64,000 nt of DNA from JAAYYM01 sp964631375. GTDB taxonomy: Bacteria > Bacillota > Clostridia > Lachnospirales > Lachnospiraceae. The stretch is from the NCBI GenBank assembly GCA_964631375.1, contig CAZVYQ010000001.1, positions 1 to 64,000 on the forward strand, written 5' to 3'. Of the stretch, positions 16,730-25,674 are shown piece after piece. Position 1 is the first letter of the stretch. Each line of letters starts with the position of its first letter. The translations under genes were made by a program, and so were the position numbers. Below the pieces are notes generated by a model. It did not search any database. It had not been told where the DNA came from and saw nothing but the letters and a program-made list of their open reading frames with translations.

Positions 16730-18058
16730 ATGAAGAAAGACATGCATTCAACAGATGCAAAACAATTACTGCAATTAGTGAAGAAGGCAACATCACCTTT
16801 TCATGCTGTAAAGGCTTCAGAGGAGCAGTTGCAAAAGGCAGATTTCAAAGAATTGAGACTTGGAGACGAATGGGATCTGAAACGAGGAGGCAGATACTAT
16901 GTTGTACATCATGGTTCCACATTAATCGCCTTTCACATTGGAAAAGAAAAGGATGCAGAGCTCGGTCAGATCAGAATTGCAGCAGCACACACTGACTTCC
17001 CTTGTCTGCGTATCAAACCATATCCTGATATGAAGGAAGAAAAATATGCACGTGTCAACACAGAAATCTATGGAGGAGCGATTCTCAATACCTGGCTGGA
17101 CCGTCCACTGTCAGTAGCAGGTCGTGTCGCAATCAAGTCTGATGACCCCTTTCATCCGCAGATGCTACTGATGGATGCAGAACGTCCGGTGCTTGTAATC
17201 CCCAACCTTGCCATTCATCTGAATAAGGAAATCAACAAGGGAATCGAACTGAACAAACAGGTAGATATGATTCCGATTGCCGGAATGATTGAAGACGAGT
17301 TAAACAAAAAGAGTGATAGAAACGTAAAATCTACCTATTTTCTGGATTTCATTGCAAAAGAATGTAAGGTAAAACCAGAGGAAATTCTGGATTATGAGTT
17401 GACTGTTTACTGTGCAGAGGAAGGAAGCTTTGTCGGCGTGGACGATGATTTCATATCAGCTCCCCGTCTGGATAATATGACCTCTGTACAGGCCTGCCTG
17501 TCTGCCATCATGGACGGCACAAGAGAAAATGGCATTGATGTGATTGCATTGTTTGACCACGAAGAGGTCGGAAGCAAGACAAAGCAAGGAGCAGGCTCAG
17601 TTCTGCTTTCTCTGATCATGGAAAAGATCTACATGTCGCTTGGCAAGGATCATGTGGGATATACAGAAGCGTTAGCAAAAGGACTTTTTCTGTCAGTGGA
17701 TGTGGGACATGCTTATCATCCAAACCAAAAAGAGAAGTATGATCCTGTTGTAAAATCCTCTCTCGGTACCGGAGTTTGTCTGAAGGAAGCCGCCGGGCAG
17801 TCCTATGCAACGGATGCAGAGGGAATTGCAATCATACAGCAGCTTCTGGAACAAACCGGTATACCATATAAAAAGTTTGTGAATCGTTCAGATGGGACGA
17901 GTGGAAGCACCTTGGGGTCCATCGCATCCACACTTTTACCGATGACTATGGTAGATATCGGAGTACCTCTGCTTGCAATGCACTCTGCGAGAGAGCTGAT
18001 GGGCAGTCGCGATCAAAAAAGCCTAACTGATTTACTGCGGGTTTTCTTCAGTATTTAA
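16730..18058 (+). CDS. M18-family aminopeptidase
   Basis: About 442 residues, a dodecameric-type zinc aminopeptidase that releases N-terminal (often acidic) residues. Metal ligands of the family can be seen in order: AAHTDFPCLRIKP (His), DDDFISAPRLDNM (Asp), FDHEEVGSKT (Glu pair), SVDVGHAYHPN (Asp) and LLAMHSARELMG (His). The ATG at 16730 is served by AGCAGGAGG; an upstream ATG at 16670 lies directly after the promoter and is unlikely. The stop codon abuts the stop codon of the convergent GyrI-like gene, leaving no room for a separate terminator. Confidence 0.93.
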   Translation: MKKDMHSTDAKQLLQLVKKATSPFHAVKASEEQLQKADFKELRLGDEWDLKRGGRYYVVHHGSTLIAFHIGKEKDAELGQIRIAAAHTDFPCLRIKPYPDMKEEKYARVNTEIYGGAILNTWLDRPLSVAGRVAIKSDDPFHPQMLLMDAERPVLVIPNLAIHLNKEINKGIELNKQVDMIPIAGMIEDELNKKSDRNVKSTYFLDFIAKECKVKPEEILDYELTVYCAEEGSFVGVDDDFISAPRLDNMTSVQACLSAIMDGTRENGIDVIALFDHEEVGSKTKQGAGSVLLSLIMEKIYMSLGKDHVGYTEALAKGLFLSVDVGHAYHPNQKEKYDPVVKSSLGTGVCLKEAAGQSYATDAEGIAIIQQLLEQTGIPYKKFVNRSDGTSGSTLGSIASTLLPMTMVDIGVPLLAMHSARELMGSRDQKSLTDLLRVFFSI

Positions 18059-18661
18059 TTACTCCTGTTCGTAGGTTCGAATCCGCATGATGGTTTTGTA
18101 GTTCTCAGGCTTTGTCTTACGCATATCATTCAAATAGATATCATGCGTATACTGATCGTAATTCAAGTGATGCTGCTTCGCAAATGCGATCATTTTATCC
18201 AATGTATCGTTCATTTTTTGATAGTCGCCTGCATGAAAACACTGAATGCATCGTCCAAATGCAATTGACTTAAAAATAACCCTTTCGGAAGCAATGCTTT
18301 TCTCCCGGCTTTCAATGATGCTGACAGTCTCCTGTACTGTTTCTACTGTCACAAAATCAGGCTGCATCAGCATCATTGTCCATGTATAGGCAGTATTTCC
18401 AGTACTTTTGTCAAGATACCATGTCACCTCCATCGGATTGACCTTAAAATCAATCGCCTGTTTTTTGCGTGCAATCTCATATTTAATTGTGTAAGCAATC
18501 GTGTAAAGTGCCTCACAGGCCGTCTGATAGTCTCCTTCGCTTGGATGTCCCGAACCTTCAAAACACAAATAGTTCATTTGCGGAACTTCAACGAAGAATG
18601 GTTCCTTTTTCTTACTACCATATAAAACCCTCTGAATTTCATTGTATTCTATCTTTTGCAT
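18059..18661 (-). CDS. GyrI-like small-molecule-binding domain protein
   Basis: About 200 residues, resembling stand-alone GyrI-like (BmrR/SOUL-type effector-binding) proteins: VEVPQMNYLCFEGSGHPS at the N-terminus and HHLNYDQYTHDIYLNDMRKT at the C-terminus are characteristic. No DNA-binding domain is attached, so it is more likely a ligand-binding or hydrolase-like protein than a regulator. The ATG at 18661 has AAAGGAGG upstream; the longer frame from 18721 is rejected. Convergent and directly abutting with the M18 gene. Confidence 0.82.
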   Translation of the reverse strand: MQKIEYNEIQRVLYGSKKKEPFFVEVPQMNYLCFEGSGHPSEGDYQTACEALYTIAYTIKYEIARKKQAIDFKVNPMEVTWYLDKSTGNTAYTWTMMLMQPDFVTVETVQETVSIIESREKSIASERVIFKSIAFGRCIQCFHAGDYQKMNDTLDKMIAFAKQHHLNYDQYTHDIYLNDMRKTKPENYKTIMRIRTYEQE

Positions 18662-18737
18662 AATGTCCTCCTTTAGAATAATATAACTAAAGAATAAACC
18701 CTCGTATCGCACGAGAGTCAAGAGCCATTATGAAAAT

Positions 18738-18766
18738 GCATGATTTTCCCCGATTATGACATACTA
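18738..18766 (+). promoter_or_regulatory. Sigma-G-type promoter of spoVAE
   Basis: GCATG (18738-18742), a 17-bp spacer, then CATACTA (18760-18766). This matches the sigma-G consensus gHATR ... CATWMTA at the correct spacing, 22 bp before the spoVAE start codon. Expression in the forespore is therefore expected. Confidence 0.65.
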
Positions 18767-18788
18767 ACAAAAACAGGAGGATTTCTAT

Positions 18789-19145
18789 ATGGATTATATC
18801 AATGCATTTTGGGTTGGTGGACTGGTATGTGCCCTTGTACAGATTTTAATGGAAAAGACAAAGCTGATGCCCGGTAGGATCATGGTTATTCTGGTATGTA
18901 CCGGTGCTGTTTTGAATCTGTTGAATTGGTTCGCACCATTGCAGGAATTTGCAGGTGCAGGTGTTTCGGTACCATTGCTTGGCTTTGGGAACACACTGAT
19001 GAAGGGCGTCAAGGAAGCTGTTGATGAACAAGGCTTCATCGGCTTATTTTCCGGTGGCTTCAAGGCAGGAGCCATAGGCTGTTCGGCGGCTCTGGTCTTC
19101 GGATACCTTGCGGCACTGGTCTTCAAACCCAAGATGAAGAAGTAA
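18789..19145 (+). CDS. spoVAE: Stage V sporulation protein AE (SpoVAEb type)
   Basis: 118 residues with about four membrane segments: INAFWVGGLVCALVQILMEKTKL, GRIMVILVCTGAVLNLL, VPLLGFGNTLMKGVKEAV, GLFSGGFKAGAIGCSAALVF. SpoVA proteins form the inner-membrane channel that moves dipicolinic acid into the forespore and out on germination. Here the gene stands alone, 31.5 kb from spoVAD, rather than at the end of a spoVA operon, but keeps a sigma-G-like promoter. Good AGGAGG site. Convergent with and directly abutting the DUF5721 gene. Confidence 0.9.
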   Translation: MDYINAFWVGGLVCALVQILMEKTKLMPGRIMVILVCTGAVLNLLNWFAPLQEFAGAGVSVPLLGFGNTLMKGVKEAVDEQGFIGLFSGGFKAGAIGCSAALVFGYLAALVFKPKMKK

Positions 19146-19667
19146 TCATTGTTCCTCATATGCAATCGCATTTTGTGTGAGGAATCTGCATATCATGGTA
19201 TCCCATGCATGCTCGAGTGATTTGTCCAGCGTAAATAGATTTAGTGAGGTGGCACTGACACAGGAAAGTGTGGTGCCATCATATTTAATGTTTAAAATAA
19301 GTCCATTGATATTCTCAAGTCTAAATGCATTAGACAACTCCGATTGGATGAGAAACTTCTCTACATTCTCAGGAGACAGACAAAATACAAGTTTAAAATT
19401 TAACGGTGTCCGCTTTCCTTTAATAAGATTAAAACAAATTGGCTTCATAGCCTTCCAGGTTGACATAACCTTCCCGCTCAATTCTGAGTTTTCCGTTTCG
19501 TCATGATCTGATGCATAGAACTCAGGGTGTATATGACCATCGATGGTAAATGTATTATAGGTCGTTATCACTGCCTCAGACAATAAAAATCCGTCAAAAG
19601 CAGTTCCTGCCTCTGTCAGTAACTTCCCCATAAATCCCTTGATGTCTGTTATTCTAAGTGCGATCAA
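19146..19667 (-). CDS. DUF5721-like protein of unknown function
   Basis: About 173 residues, soluble, with IALRITDIKGFMGKLLTEAG at the start and FDGFLLSEAVITTYNTFTID after it, a pattern I associate with the clostridial DUF5721 family. No catalytic motif is recognised. I choose the TTG at 19667 because GGAGG lies 8 bases upstream and the sequence after it matches the family N-terminus; the ATGs further upstream (19712) lack a ribosome site. Confidence 0.7.
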   Translation of the reverse strand: MIALRITDIKGFMGKLLTEAGTAFDGFLLSEAVITTYNTFTIDGHIHPEFYASDHDETENSELSGKVMSTWKAMKPICFNLIKGKRTPLNFKLVFCLSPENVEKFLIQSELSNAFRLENINGLILNIKYDGTTLSCVSATSLNLFTLDKSLEHAWDTMICRFLTQNAIAYEEQ

Positions 19668-19791
19668 ATTCCTGTCCTCCCTGATGATGCCAAAAACAGC
19701 CTGAAACATCATATATAATATAGATTCTTACCGAATACTATTATAACTTGAATGATTCTTTTTTCCAATCTAATTCTGTCAATTTCAACAA

Positions 19792-19818
19792 AAGACGGAG
19801 CAAATCCTGCTCCGTCTC
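19792..19818 (-). terminator. Terminator of the efflux operon
   Basis: AGACGGAGCA and TGCTCCGTCT form a perfect 10-bp stem around five bases; on the minus strand it is followed by TTTGTTG. It lies 28 bp after the permease stop codon. Confidence 0.75.
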
Positions 19819-19846
19819 ATTTCACATACGTCTTACATATCTTAAA

Positions 19847-22186
19847 TTACTCAACACCCTTTAGTGCATCTACCATATCAATTGTCTTAACCTTACCTGA
19901 CAACAGGAAGTTGACTCCTACCGAAACAATAAAAGTTCCTCCGATTGATATTAGGTAGGAGGACAGACCAACCACCGGAACCATATCCATATCATCCGAC
20001 ATGGTTTGACACATCAGTACAAGCAGTCCATTACCAATCGGTAGTCCGACTAAAATGCCAAGCAAGGTGATCCAGATATTCTGTGTCTGCAGGATTGCCC
20101 TGACTCTCCTTGTCTGAAAACCCAATACCTTCAGTGTTGCTATTTCTCGTGTCTTCTCTACAAAGGACAGCACGCCCAGATTATATAAAACGACGATTCC
20201 GAGGATGACTGCTGCAGATACCATCATCGTGATCATCATATTCATACCTTCCATATTCTTTGAAAAGTCAGCTTTCATCTGTGCCACATTTAATACAGCG
20301 GTAATGTTTTCATCATCATCAGGATTCTTGGTAATCGGAACATTTGTCAGGATTGCATTGGGTGCGAAGCCATGATTCAAAGACTCAAATGTCTCCCTTG
20401 TCATGGTAATGCCCGGGGACATCGGATCTCTGTAGATCTGTACAATTCGAGTCGTCTCCCATTCATCCTCTCCTACGATATGCCACTTGATAAAATCTCC
20501 CTGTTTCACATTCAGGTTCTGTGACATCTTGTAGGAAAGTGCCACACCGGACTTGGTCAGATTGCTTTTTCCCAGTGATACTGTTTGGTAATGCATATAA
20601 TTCCCGGTATCCAATACTGTTAGAGTTCCGGTCTTTCTGACATCTCCCGAAAAAATCTCAACCCCTGATTCCTGTAGCAATTGTCCCTTATACTGATTTG
20701 CATAATCAACTGCAGTCCCATAATCAGCTTTATCCGACAACGTAATCTTGTATTCTGAGGTCATCAGCCTGCCATACATCCAGTCTACCATTGCATAAGT
20801 TGAATCACTGCAACCAAATGCACAGACCATCAGCATGGTACACCCACTGACACCGAACACGCCCATTAAGGTACGTGCTTTGTTTCTCAGAATATCGCGG
20901 ATATTCCATTGAGATGCAAAGCTTAAGGACAACCATGCCTTACTTTTCTCAAAAGCTGAGTGCTTGATTTTTTTTGGTGCCGCCGGTTTCAGTGTAACTG
21001 CCGGCATATCAGCCAGTTCCTTTCTACAGGACAGATAACTGACCATCGTCGATGCGGCTACTGATAAAACAACTGCAATATAGGGTCCAATGGAAAGATG
21101 TCCTGTCAGTGGCGGGAGTTCATATCCACCCTCAAATGCAGGATAAATAATCCGTGGCAGCGTCATTGCACCGAGATACATTCCAACTGCGGAACCCGCA
21201 AGAGAAAGCAGAAAACCATAGGATACATAATGCTTTGTGATGACTCGCTTAGAAAAACCCAATGCCTTCAGTGTTCCGATCTGAATCCGCTGATTGGAGG
21301 TTAATCTTGTCATGGTGGTCACAATTCCCATGACGGCAATCAGTAAAAATACAACTGAAAACATGGCTCCCATTGATTTATGTTGTGCCATCTCTGACTG
21401 AAATGTATTATATCCAAGAGTCTGTGAACGATCCGATACTACAATGTTATCACGATCAAGCGCCTTTGTGATTGCTTCCTTCATGGGAGTCTGTTCTGTA
21501 ACCACTTCATTTTGTGTATCAACAATGATCTGGTTGTAAATCATCCCTTCTGCATCAGGATAAGAAACTGCTGATAAAAACGCATAACCGAAATCTCCAT
21601 ATTCTGCAGTAATATCAGTACTGTCACTATAATAAACCATCTCCGGTGTTCTGATAATTCCTTTGACCACACTGGTCACAGTCATTCCTTCTACCTTTAG
21701 ACGCACAGAATCCCCAATTTTTAAATGTTGCTTTTTTGCAACAAAACGATCAATCCAAACGCCCTCGCTCTCCGGAATAAAATCTTCACCTTCCATAACC
21801 TCAAACTGATTGGACTGATAATCTGTTAAAAAGCCAATCTGCATAGGAGGATTTTTAACCTGATCTCCACTCTTTCCTGTATCCCCAGTCTGATGATCTG
21901 CCTCGCTTAGGAGCAATTCACCATTTAGCATCAGTCTGCGTTCAGCAGATACAACTCCAGGCAGTTCCTGTACTGCCCTGGCTTCCTCCTTTGAAAATCC
22001 GCCTCCCATGATCCACAGATCTGCCAGATTGTACTCCTCATAGAAGCGTGCGGCCACTCTGGAGGCACCTGTGCTCTCCGCATCCATACCACCATAGATC
22101 CACATACCAAGCATAGACATGAGAAAAATCGCCATAAACTGAGTCAGATTCTGCTTGAGATCTCTCAATACTTTTCGTCTTAACAT
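19847..22186 (-). CDS. ABC transporter permease, FtsX/MacB type
   Basis: About 779 residues with an N-terminal membrane helix (FMAIFLMSMLGMWIYGGM), a large extracellular domain, FtsX-type membrane domains near residues 270-400 and 650-775, and a second extracellular domain between. Motifs such as IGTLKALGFSKRVI and IATLKVLGFQTRRVRAIL are typical of FtsX domains. Start codon ATG at 22186 overlaps the ATPase stop (TAATG). With the ATPase and adaptor upstream it forms a tripartite MacAB-like system in a Gram-positive cell, which would export peptides, lipids or drugs. The substrate is unknown. Confidence 0.9.
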   Translation of the reverse strand: MLRRKVLRDLKQNLTQFMAIFLMSMLGMWIYGGMDAESTGASRVAARFYEEYNLADLWIMGGGFSKEEARAVQELPGVVSAERRLMLNGELLLSEADHQTGDTGKSGDQVKNPPMQIGFLTDYQSNQFEVMEGEDFIPESEGVWIDRFVAKKQHLKIGDSVRLKVEGMTVTSVVKGIIRTPEMVYYSDSTDITAEYGDFGYAFLSAVSYPDAEGMIYNQIIVDTQNEVVTEQTPMKEAITKALDRDNIVVSDRSQTLGYNTFQSEMAQHKSMGAMFSVVFLLIAVMGIVTTMTRLTSNQRIQIGTLKALGFSKRVITKHYVSYGFLLSLAGSAVGMYLGAMTLPRIIYPAFEGGYELPPLTGHLSIGPYIAVVLSVAASTMVSYLSCRKELADMPAVTLKPAAPKKIKHSAFEKSKAWLSLSFASQWNIRDILRNKARTLMGVFGVSGCTMLMVCAFGCSDSTYAMVDWMYGRLMTSEYKITLSDKADYGTAVDYANQYKGQLLQESGVEIFSGDVRKTGTLTVLDTGNYMHYQTVSLGKSNLTKSGVALSYKMSQNLNVKQGDFIKWHIVGEDEWETTRIVQIYRDPMSPGITMTRETFESLNHGFAPNAILTNVPITKNPDDDENITAVLNVAQMKADFSKNMEGMNMMITMMVSAAVILGIVVLYNLGVLSFVEKTREIATLKVLGFQTRRVRAILQTQNIWITLLGILVGLPIGNGLLVLMCQTMSDDMDMVPVVGLSSYLISIGGTFIVSVGVNFLLSGKVKTIDMVDALKGVE

Positions 22187-22932
22187 TACCAACTCACCTC
22201 ATTCGCATCCTTAGGATGTTCATTGATTGTGATTTCCTTAATGCCTCCGTTCTTGACACGAATGACCTTATCTGCTATATCTGCAAAAAAACTGTTGTGT
22301 GTTACCATGATGACTGTACGCTTATTGTCACGACTCATCTTTTGCAACAGACATAACACCTCACGTCCTGTCTCTGTATCCAGTGCCCCGGTTGGTTCAT
22401 CACACAGTAGAAGTTTTGGATTCTTGGCAATCGCTCTTGCGATCGAGGTTCTCTGCTGCTCACCACCTGACAGCTGTGATGGAAACTGGTGCATATGATC
22501 AGCAAGACCGACTGCTGCAAGAGCCTCTGTCGGATTCATACGTGTCTCATCAGCTTCCTTCTCCTTCTTCTTGGAAAAGCGTCCACCACCCTCAAGATCT
22601 CTCATGAGAGCAACATTTTCATACGCAGTCAAGGTCGGAATCAAATTATAAAACTGAAATACAACACCGACATTTTGTGCACGATACTGTGTCAACTGGT
22701 TGTCAGAATAGGTGGTCAGATCCTGTCCTTCAAATAAAATCTCACCGCCCGATGCCGAGTCCATACCCCCCAGCAGATTTAACAGTGTGCTCTTACCTGC
22801 ACCTGAGGGTCCCAGGATGACCACCATTTCTCCTGCCTCAATGGTAAAGCTGGCATCCTTGAGCGCATAAAAGGTACGATCTCCGGTTTTATATTCCTTT
22901 GATACATTTTTGAATTCCATCAGAGAGATCAT
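22186..22932 (-). CDS. ABC transporter ATP-binding protein, MacB/LolD type
   Basis: 248 residues. Walker A GPSGAGKST, Q-loop VVFQFYNLIPTLTAYENV, signature LSGGEQQRTSIARA, Walker B LLLCDEPTGALD, H-loop VTHNS. The Q-loop and signature are typical of ATPases working with FtsX-type permeases (mechanotransmission rather than classic import). A 4-bp ATGA overlap with the adaptor gene upstream and a 1-bp overlap with the permease downstream show a tight operon. Confidence 0.95.
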   Translation of the reverse strand: MISLMEFKNVSKEYKTGDRTFYALKDASFTIEAGEMVVILGPSGAGKSTLLNLLGGMDSASGGEILFEGQDLTTYSDNQLTQYRAQNVGVVFQFYNLIPTLTAYENVALMRDLEGGGRFSKKKEKEADETRMNPTEALAAVGLADHMHQFPSQLSGGEQQRTSIARAIAKNPKLLLCDEPTGALDTETGREVLCLLQKMSRDNKRTVIMVTHNSFFADIADKVIRVKNGGIKEITINEHPKDANEVSW

Positions 22933-24386
22933 TGCTCCACCGCCTTCTGTCCGATCTGCTCATCCGTGATCGCATCCGTAATCACGTGCTCTCCGCTTGC
23001 AAGTCCCTCCAGTACCTCTGTTGTTGAGGATGAGATCAGTCCGGTCACGATATCCTTTCTGACTACCTCACCTCCCTTGATCGCATAGCAATAGTCGCCA
23101 GCTTCATCTGCATATACAGCCTCATTCGGAACTAATAATGCATTTTCCTTTTCACCTGTATAGATATCCACATCTGCTTCAACGCCCAGAATCAGGTTGT
23201 CTCCGGGATTCAGGATTTTGACGCAGACTGTGATCTTCGCCTTATCAGAGGAATCCTCTATCGCGAGCTTCTTAATCTCTGATACCAGTCCATCATAATT
23301 TGTACCTGCTATGGTAATGCGTGCATTCTGTCCTTCTTGTACTTTAGCAATATCATATTTTGATACTTCTACATTGACCTGCAGACAGTCAGTAGACTCT
23401 ACTGTAAATAACGGAGTACCCTTTGCCACAACTGCTCCGGCTTTTGCTGAAACTTCCTTTATAACACCACCAAACTCTGCTGTGACTCCTCGCGATGCTT
23501 TCTCAAGGTTCTCCATTGTTGTCTGGACACTCAGTTCATTGAGCTGATGACTGGACTGTAGTTCCTCCTTTGCATACTTGTTCATAATCTGGCTTTCATA
23601 GGTATTGGCTTCTGTCGTTGCCTGCGTCCAGTTTCTGGTGATGTCCTCCATTAGATTATCCTCATAAGTTGCATGAGCATTTTCTGCTGGTGTCATCTCT
23701 GTTGGCGGAAGACATGCAAGAGAGCCTTGCAGTCCTGCAACATCTCCGTTAAGACTTGCAATCTCACCTGCAAGATTCTTTGCTTCTTCTGTATTTTTAT
23801 CCGGCAATGAATTCAACCGACTTGTTTTCTCTGCAATCTGTTTGTTTTTATCTGCTATTTTTTTATTGATACTGTCAGCCTCACAATTAATATCCCAGTT
23901 CTCCTGATACTGCCCCTGCGACAGTGTATCTGCATCCATGCGGCTGAGTGCATATAGGTACTGGTATGCCTGTTCATCAGCAGACGCTCTGGCATAGCGT
24001 GAAGCATTCTGATTGCTCTGCTCCACCTTAGCCTTGACTCCATTTTCACTTGCGGCAGCTCGAAGTTCAGCCTCCTGCTTCATGCGTTCCAGATCTGCCG
24101 TTTCATATACAACCACCTTTTGTGCTTTCGTGATCTCGTCGCCAACCTCCAGCTCCATTTGAGCGATTGGGGCAGAAACCTCAGCATAATAGACCTTCTC
24201 AGTCTCTCCTCTGATCTTTCCGGAGGCATGAACAGCCTCTGCGATCGGCCCGACTGTAACTGTTTCTGTCACAAAGGACTGGGGCTTTCCGATAAATCCT
24301 GCATAAACCAAAACCACCAATGCCACCAGGCAAAGTGCTCCTCCGATTCGTAATAAATACTTGTTTCCATCTAATAATCTCCTCAT
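22929..24386 (-). CDS. Membrane-fusion (HlyD/MacA-like) adaptor of the efflux system
   Basis: About 485 residues. One N-terminal membrane anchor (YLLRIGGALCLVALVVLVYA), then a lipoyl-type half (AEVSAPIAQMELEVGDEITKAQ), a long coiled-coil hairpin near residues 110-300 rich in Asn/Glu/Lys, the second lipoyl half (GVTAEFGGVIKEVSAKAGAVVAKG), and beta-barrel and C-terminal domains (LLVPNEAVYADEAGDYCYAI). The domain order matches MacA-type adaptors. The ATG at 24386 has GAGGAGGG upstream; the frame extends to 24428 without support. First gene of the three-gene operon. Confidence 0.92.
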   Translation of the reverse strand: MRRLLDGNKYLLRIGGALCLVALVVLVYAGFIGKPQSFVTETVTVGPIAEAVHASGKIRGETEKVYYAEVSAPIAQMELEVGDEITKAQKVVVYETADLERMKQEAELRAAASENGVKAKVEQSNQNASRYARASADEQAYQYLYALSRMDADTLSQGQYQENWDINCEADSINKKIADKNKQIAEKTSRLNSLPDKNTEEAKNLAGEIASLNGDVAGLQGSLACLPPTEMTPAENAHATYEDNLMEDITRNWTQATTEANTYESQIMNKYAKEELQSSHQLNELSVQTTMENLEKASRGVTAEFGGVIKEVSAKAGAVVAKGTPLFTVESTDCLQVNVEVSKYDIAKVQEGQNARITIAGTNYDGLVSEIKKLAIEDSSDKAKITVCVKILNPGDNLILGVEADVDIYTGEKENALLVPNEAVYADEAGDYCYAIKGGEVVRKDIVTGLISSSTTEVLEGLASGEHVITDAITDEQIGQKAVEQ

Positions 24387-24510
24387 GTTGCCCTCCTCAA
24401 ATCCTTTCTTTACATTAAAATAAGGCAATGCTTTAACGCACTACCTTATTGTACAAAATCAATATTGTATCTTCTATTGTCATATGTCATGTAATCCGTA
24501 AATTCCAATG

Positions 24511-24546
24511 TGACATTTGTCATATAATACTATATGCCATATAGTA
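24511..24546. promoter_or_regulatory. Two palindromes upstream of the efflux operon
   Basis: TGACATTTGTCA (24511-24522) and a perfect 19-bp palindrome TACTATATGCCATATAGTA (24528-24546) lie between the S1-domain gene and the adaptor gene, with a further TGTCATATGTCA-like element near 24479-24490. They are probable operator sites for an unidentified regulator of the efflux operon. No regulator gene is adjacent. Confidence 0.4.
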
Positions 24547-24593
24547 ATGAGGGCTCATGATTGCTAGTTTTAGCTCATCGCTCAGCCTAAGCT

Positions 24594-25556
24594 TCACAAC
24601 TTAATATTCTGAAACAAGCTCCCCAGTGAAGTGGTTACCTCTTCTGTCTTAGGCAATTCAAATCTCTCCTCTTCAATCTCTGTAGCTGCCACATCATTCA
24701 GTGCCTTCATACTCAGACTAATCTTGCCATCCTTAACCGCAATGATCTTGACCTTAACCTGTTCGCCCTCCTTCAGCACTGCTCCCGGATGATTGATCCT
24801 CTTCTCACAGATCTGTGAGATATGCACCAGACCGGATAATCCACCTCCCAGATTCACAAATGCTCCATACGGCTGCAGACTTTCTACTGTTCCTTCTGTC
24901 ACAAGTCCAACCTCTACATTAGATACCTTAGCAGCACGCTCCTTAAGTGCCTGCTCACGCAGAAGCTCCTTCGCAGATAGTACCAGCTTGTCATTCTCCT
25001 CGTCTACATTGATTACTTGCACCCTAATTTCCTTATGAAGCCACTCCTCTGTATCCTCCACATAGTCAAGTGCGAGCTTTGAAGCAGGAATGAAGCCTCG
25101 GATACCCTCAACATAAGCAACAACGCCGCCCTTTACTGCCTCTGCCACCTTCACAGTCAGAACCTCTCCTGATTCCATGAGTTGTTTTAACTTGTCCCAC
25201 GCCAGTACATCATTGGCTTCCTTACAGGATAGCAGGATGTTTCCATGTCCATCATCTCGACGGATCACTGTTGCTGACAGCTCATCTCCGACATGTACAT
25301 CTGCTTTGATTGAAAACGCAGGATCATTGCTCATATCCTCCAGCCGGATGATTCCCTCTGCATAATACTTCAGATCCAGTGTGACCTCCGTGTCACTTAC
25401 ACCAATCACCGTTCCGGACAGGATATCTCCCTCATTGATTTTCTTAAAGGATGCTTCCAGTTCGGTTGCATAATCCTCCATTTTTTCAATGATTTCTGGC
25501 TCCTTTACTTCGACAGCCTCATCCTTGATTTCTTCTCCAGTTAATATCTCGCTCAT
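24594..25556 (-). CDS. S1 RNA-binding domain protein (short ribosomal S1-like)
   Basis: 320 residues with an acidic N-terminus and three S1 repeats: residues about 42-110 (GDILSGTVIGVSDTEVTLDL), about 130-195 (GEVLTVKVAEAVKGGVVAYV) and about 215-285 (GLVTEGTVESLQPYGAFVNL), the last being the best RNA-binding match (GGGLSGLVHISQI). Firmicutes commonly carry such shortened S1-like proteins (YpfD type) instead of the six-domain E. coli S1. A role in translation or RNA binding is a family inference. AGGGAGG ribosome site. Confidence 0.9.
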   Translation of the reverse strand: MSEILTGEEIKDEAVEVKEPEIIEKMEDYATELEASFKKINEGDILSGTVIGVSDTEVTLDLKYYAEGIIRLEDMSNDPAFSIKADVHVGDELSATVIRRDDGHGNILLSCKEANDVLAWDKLKQLMESGEVLTVKVAEAVKGGVVAYVEGIRGFIPASKLALDYVEDTEEWLHKEIRVQVINVDEENDKLVLSAKELLREQALKERAAKVSNVEVGLVTEGTVESLQPYGAFVNLGGGLSGLVHISQICEKRINHPGAVLKEGEQVKVKIIAVKDGKISLSMKALNDVAATEIEEERFELPKTEEVTTSLGSLFQNIKL

Positions 25557-25621
25557 AATAGCCTCCCTGATTTATCATCAATCAACTTGATGGTAATAAT
25601 ATGAATACACATCTATTTTAT

Positions 25622-25655
25622 AGTATAAAACAGGGCTGCCCTTTCAGGCAACCCT
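25622..25655 (-). terminator. Terminator of the paired oxidoreductase genes
   Basis: On the minus strand GGGTTGCC pairs with GGCAGCCC around TGAAAG, followed by TGTTTTATA, 19 bp after the stop codon of the second oxidoreductase gene. Confidence 0.75.
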
Positions 25656-25674
25656 ATATAATATAATTATAAAC

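Noticed and set aside
18794..19171. Open frame antisense to spoVAE
   Set aside because: spoVAE on the other strand matches its family along the whole length and has a sigma-G promoter and ribosome site.
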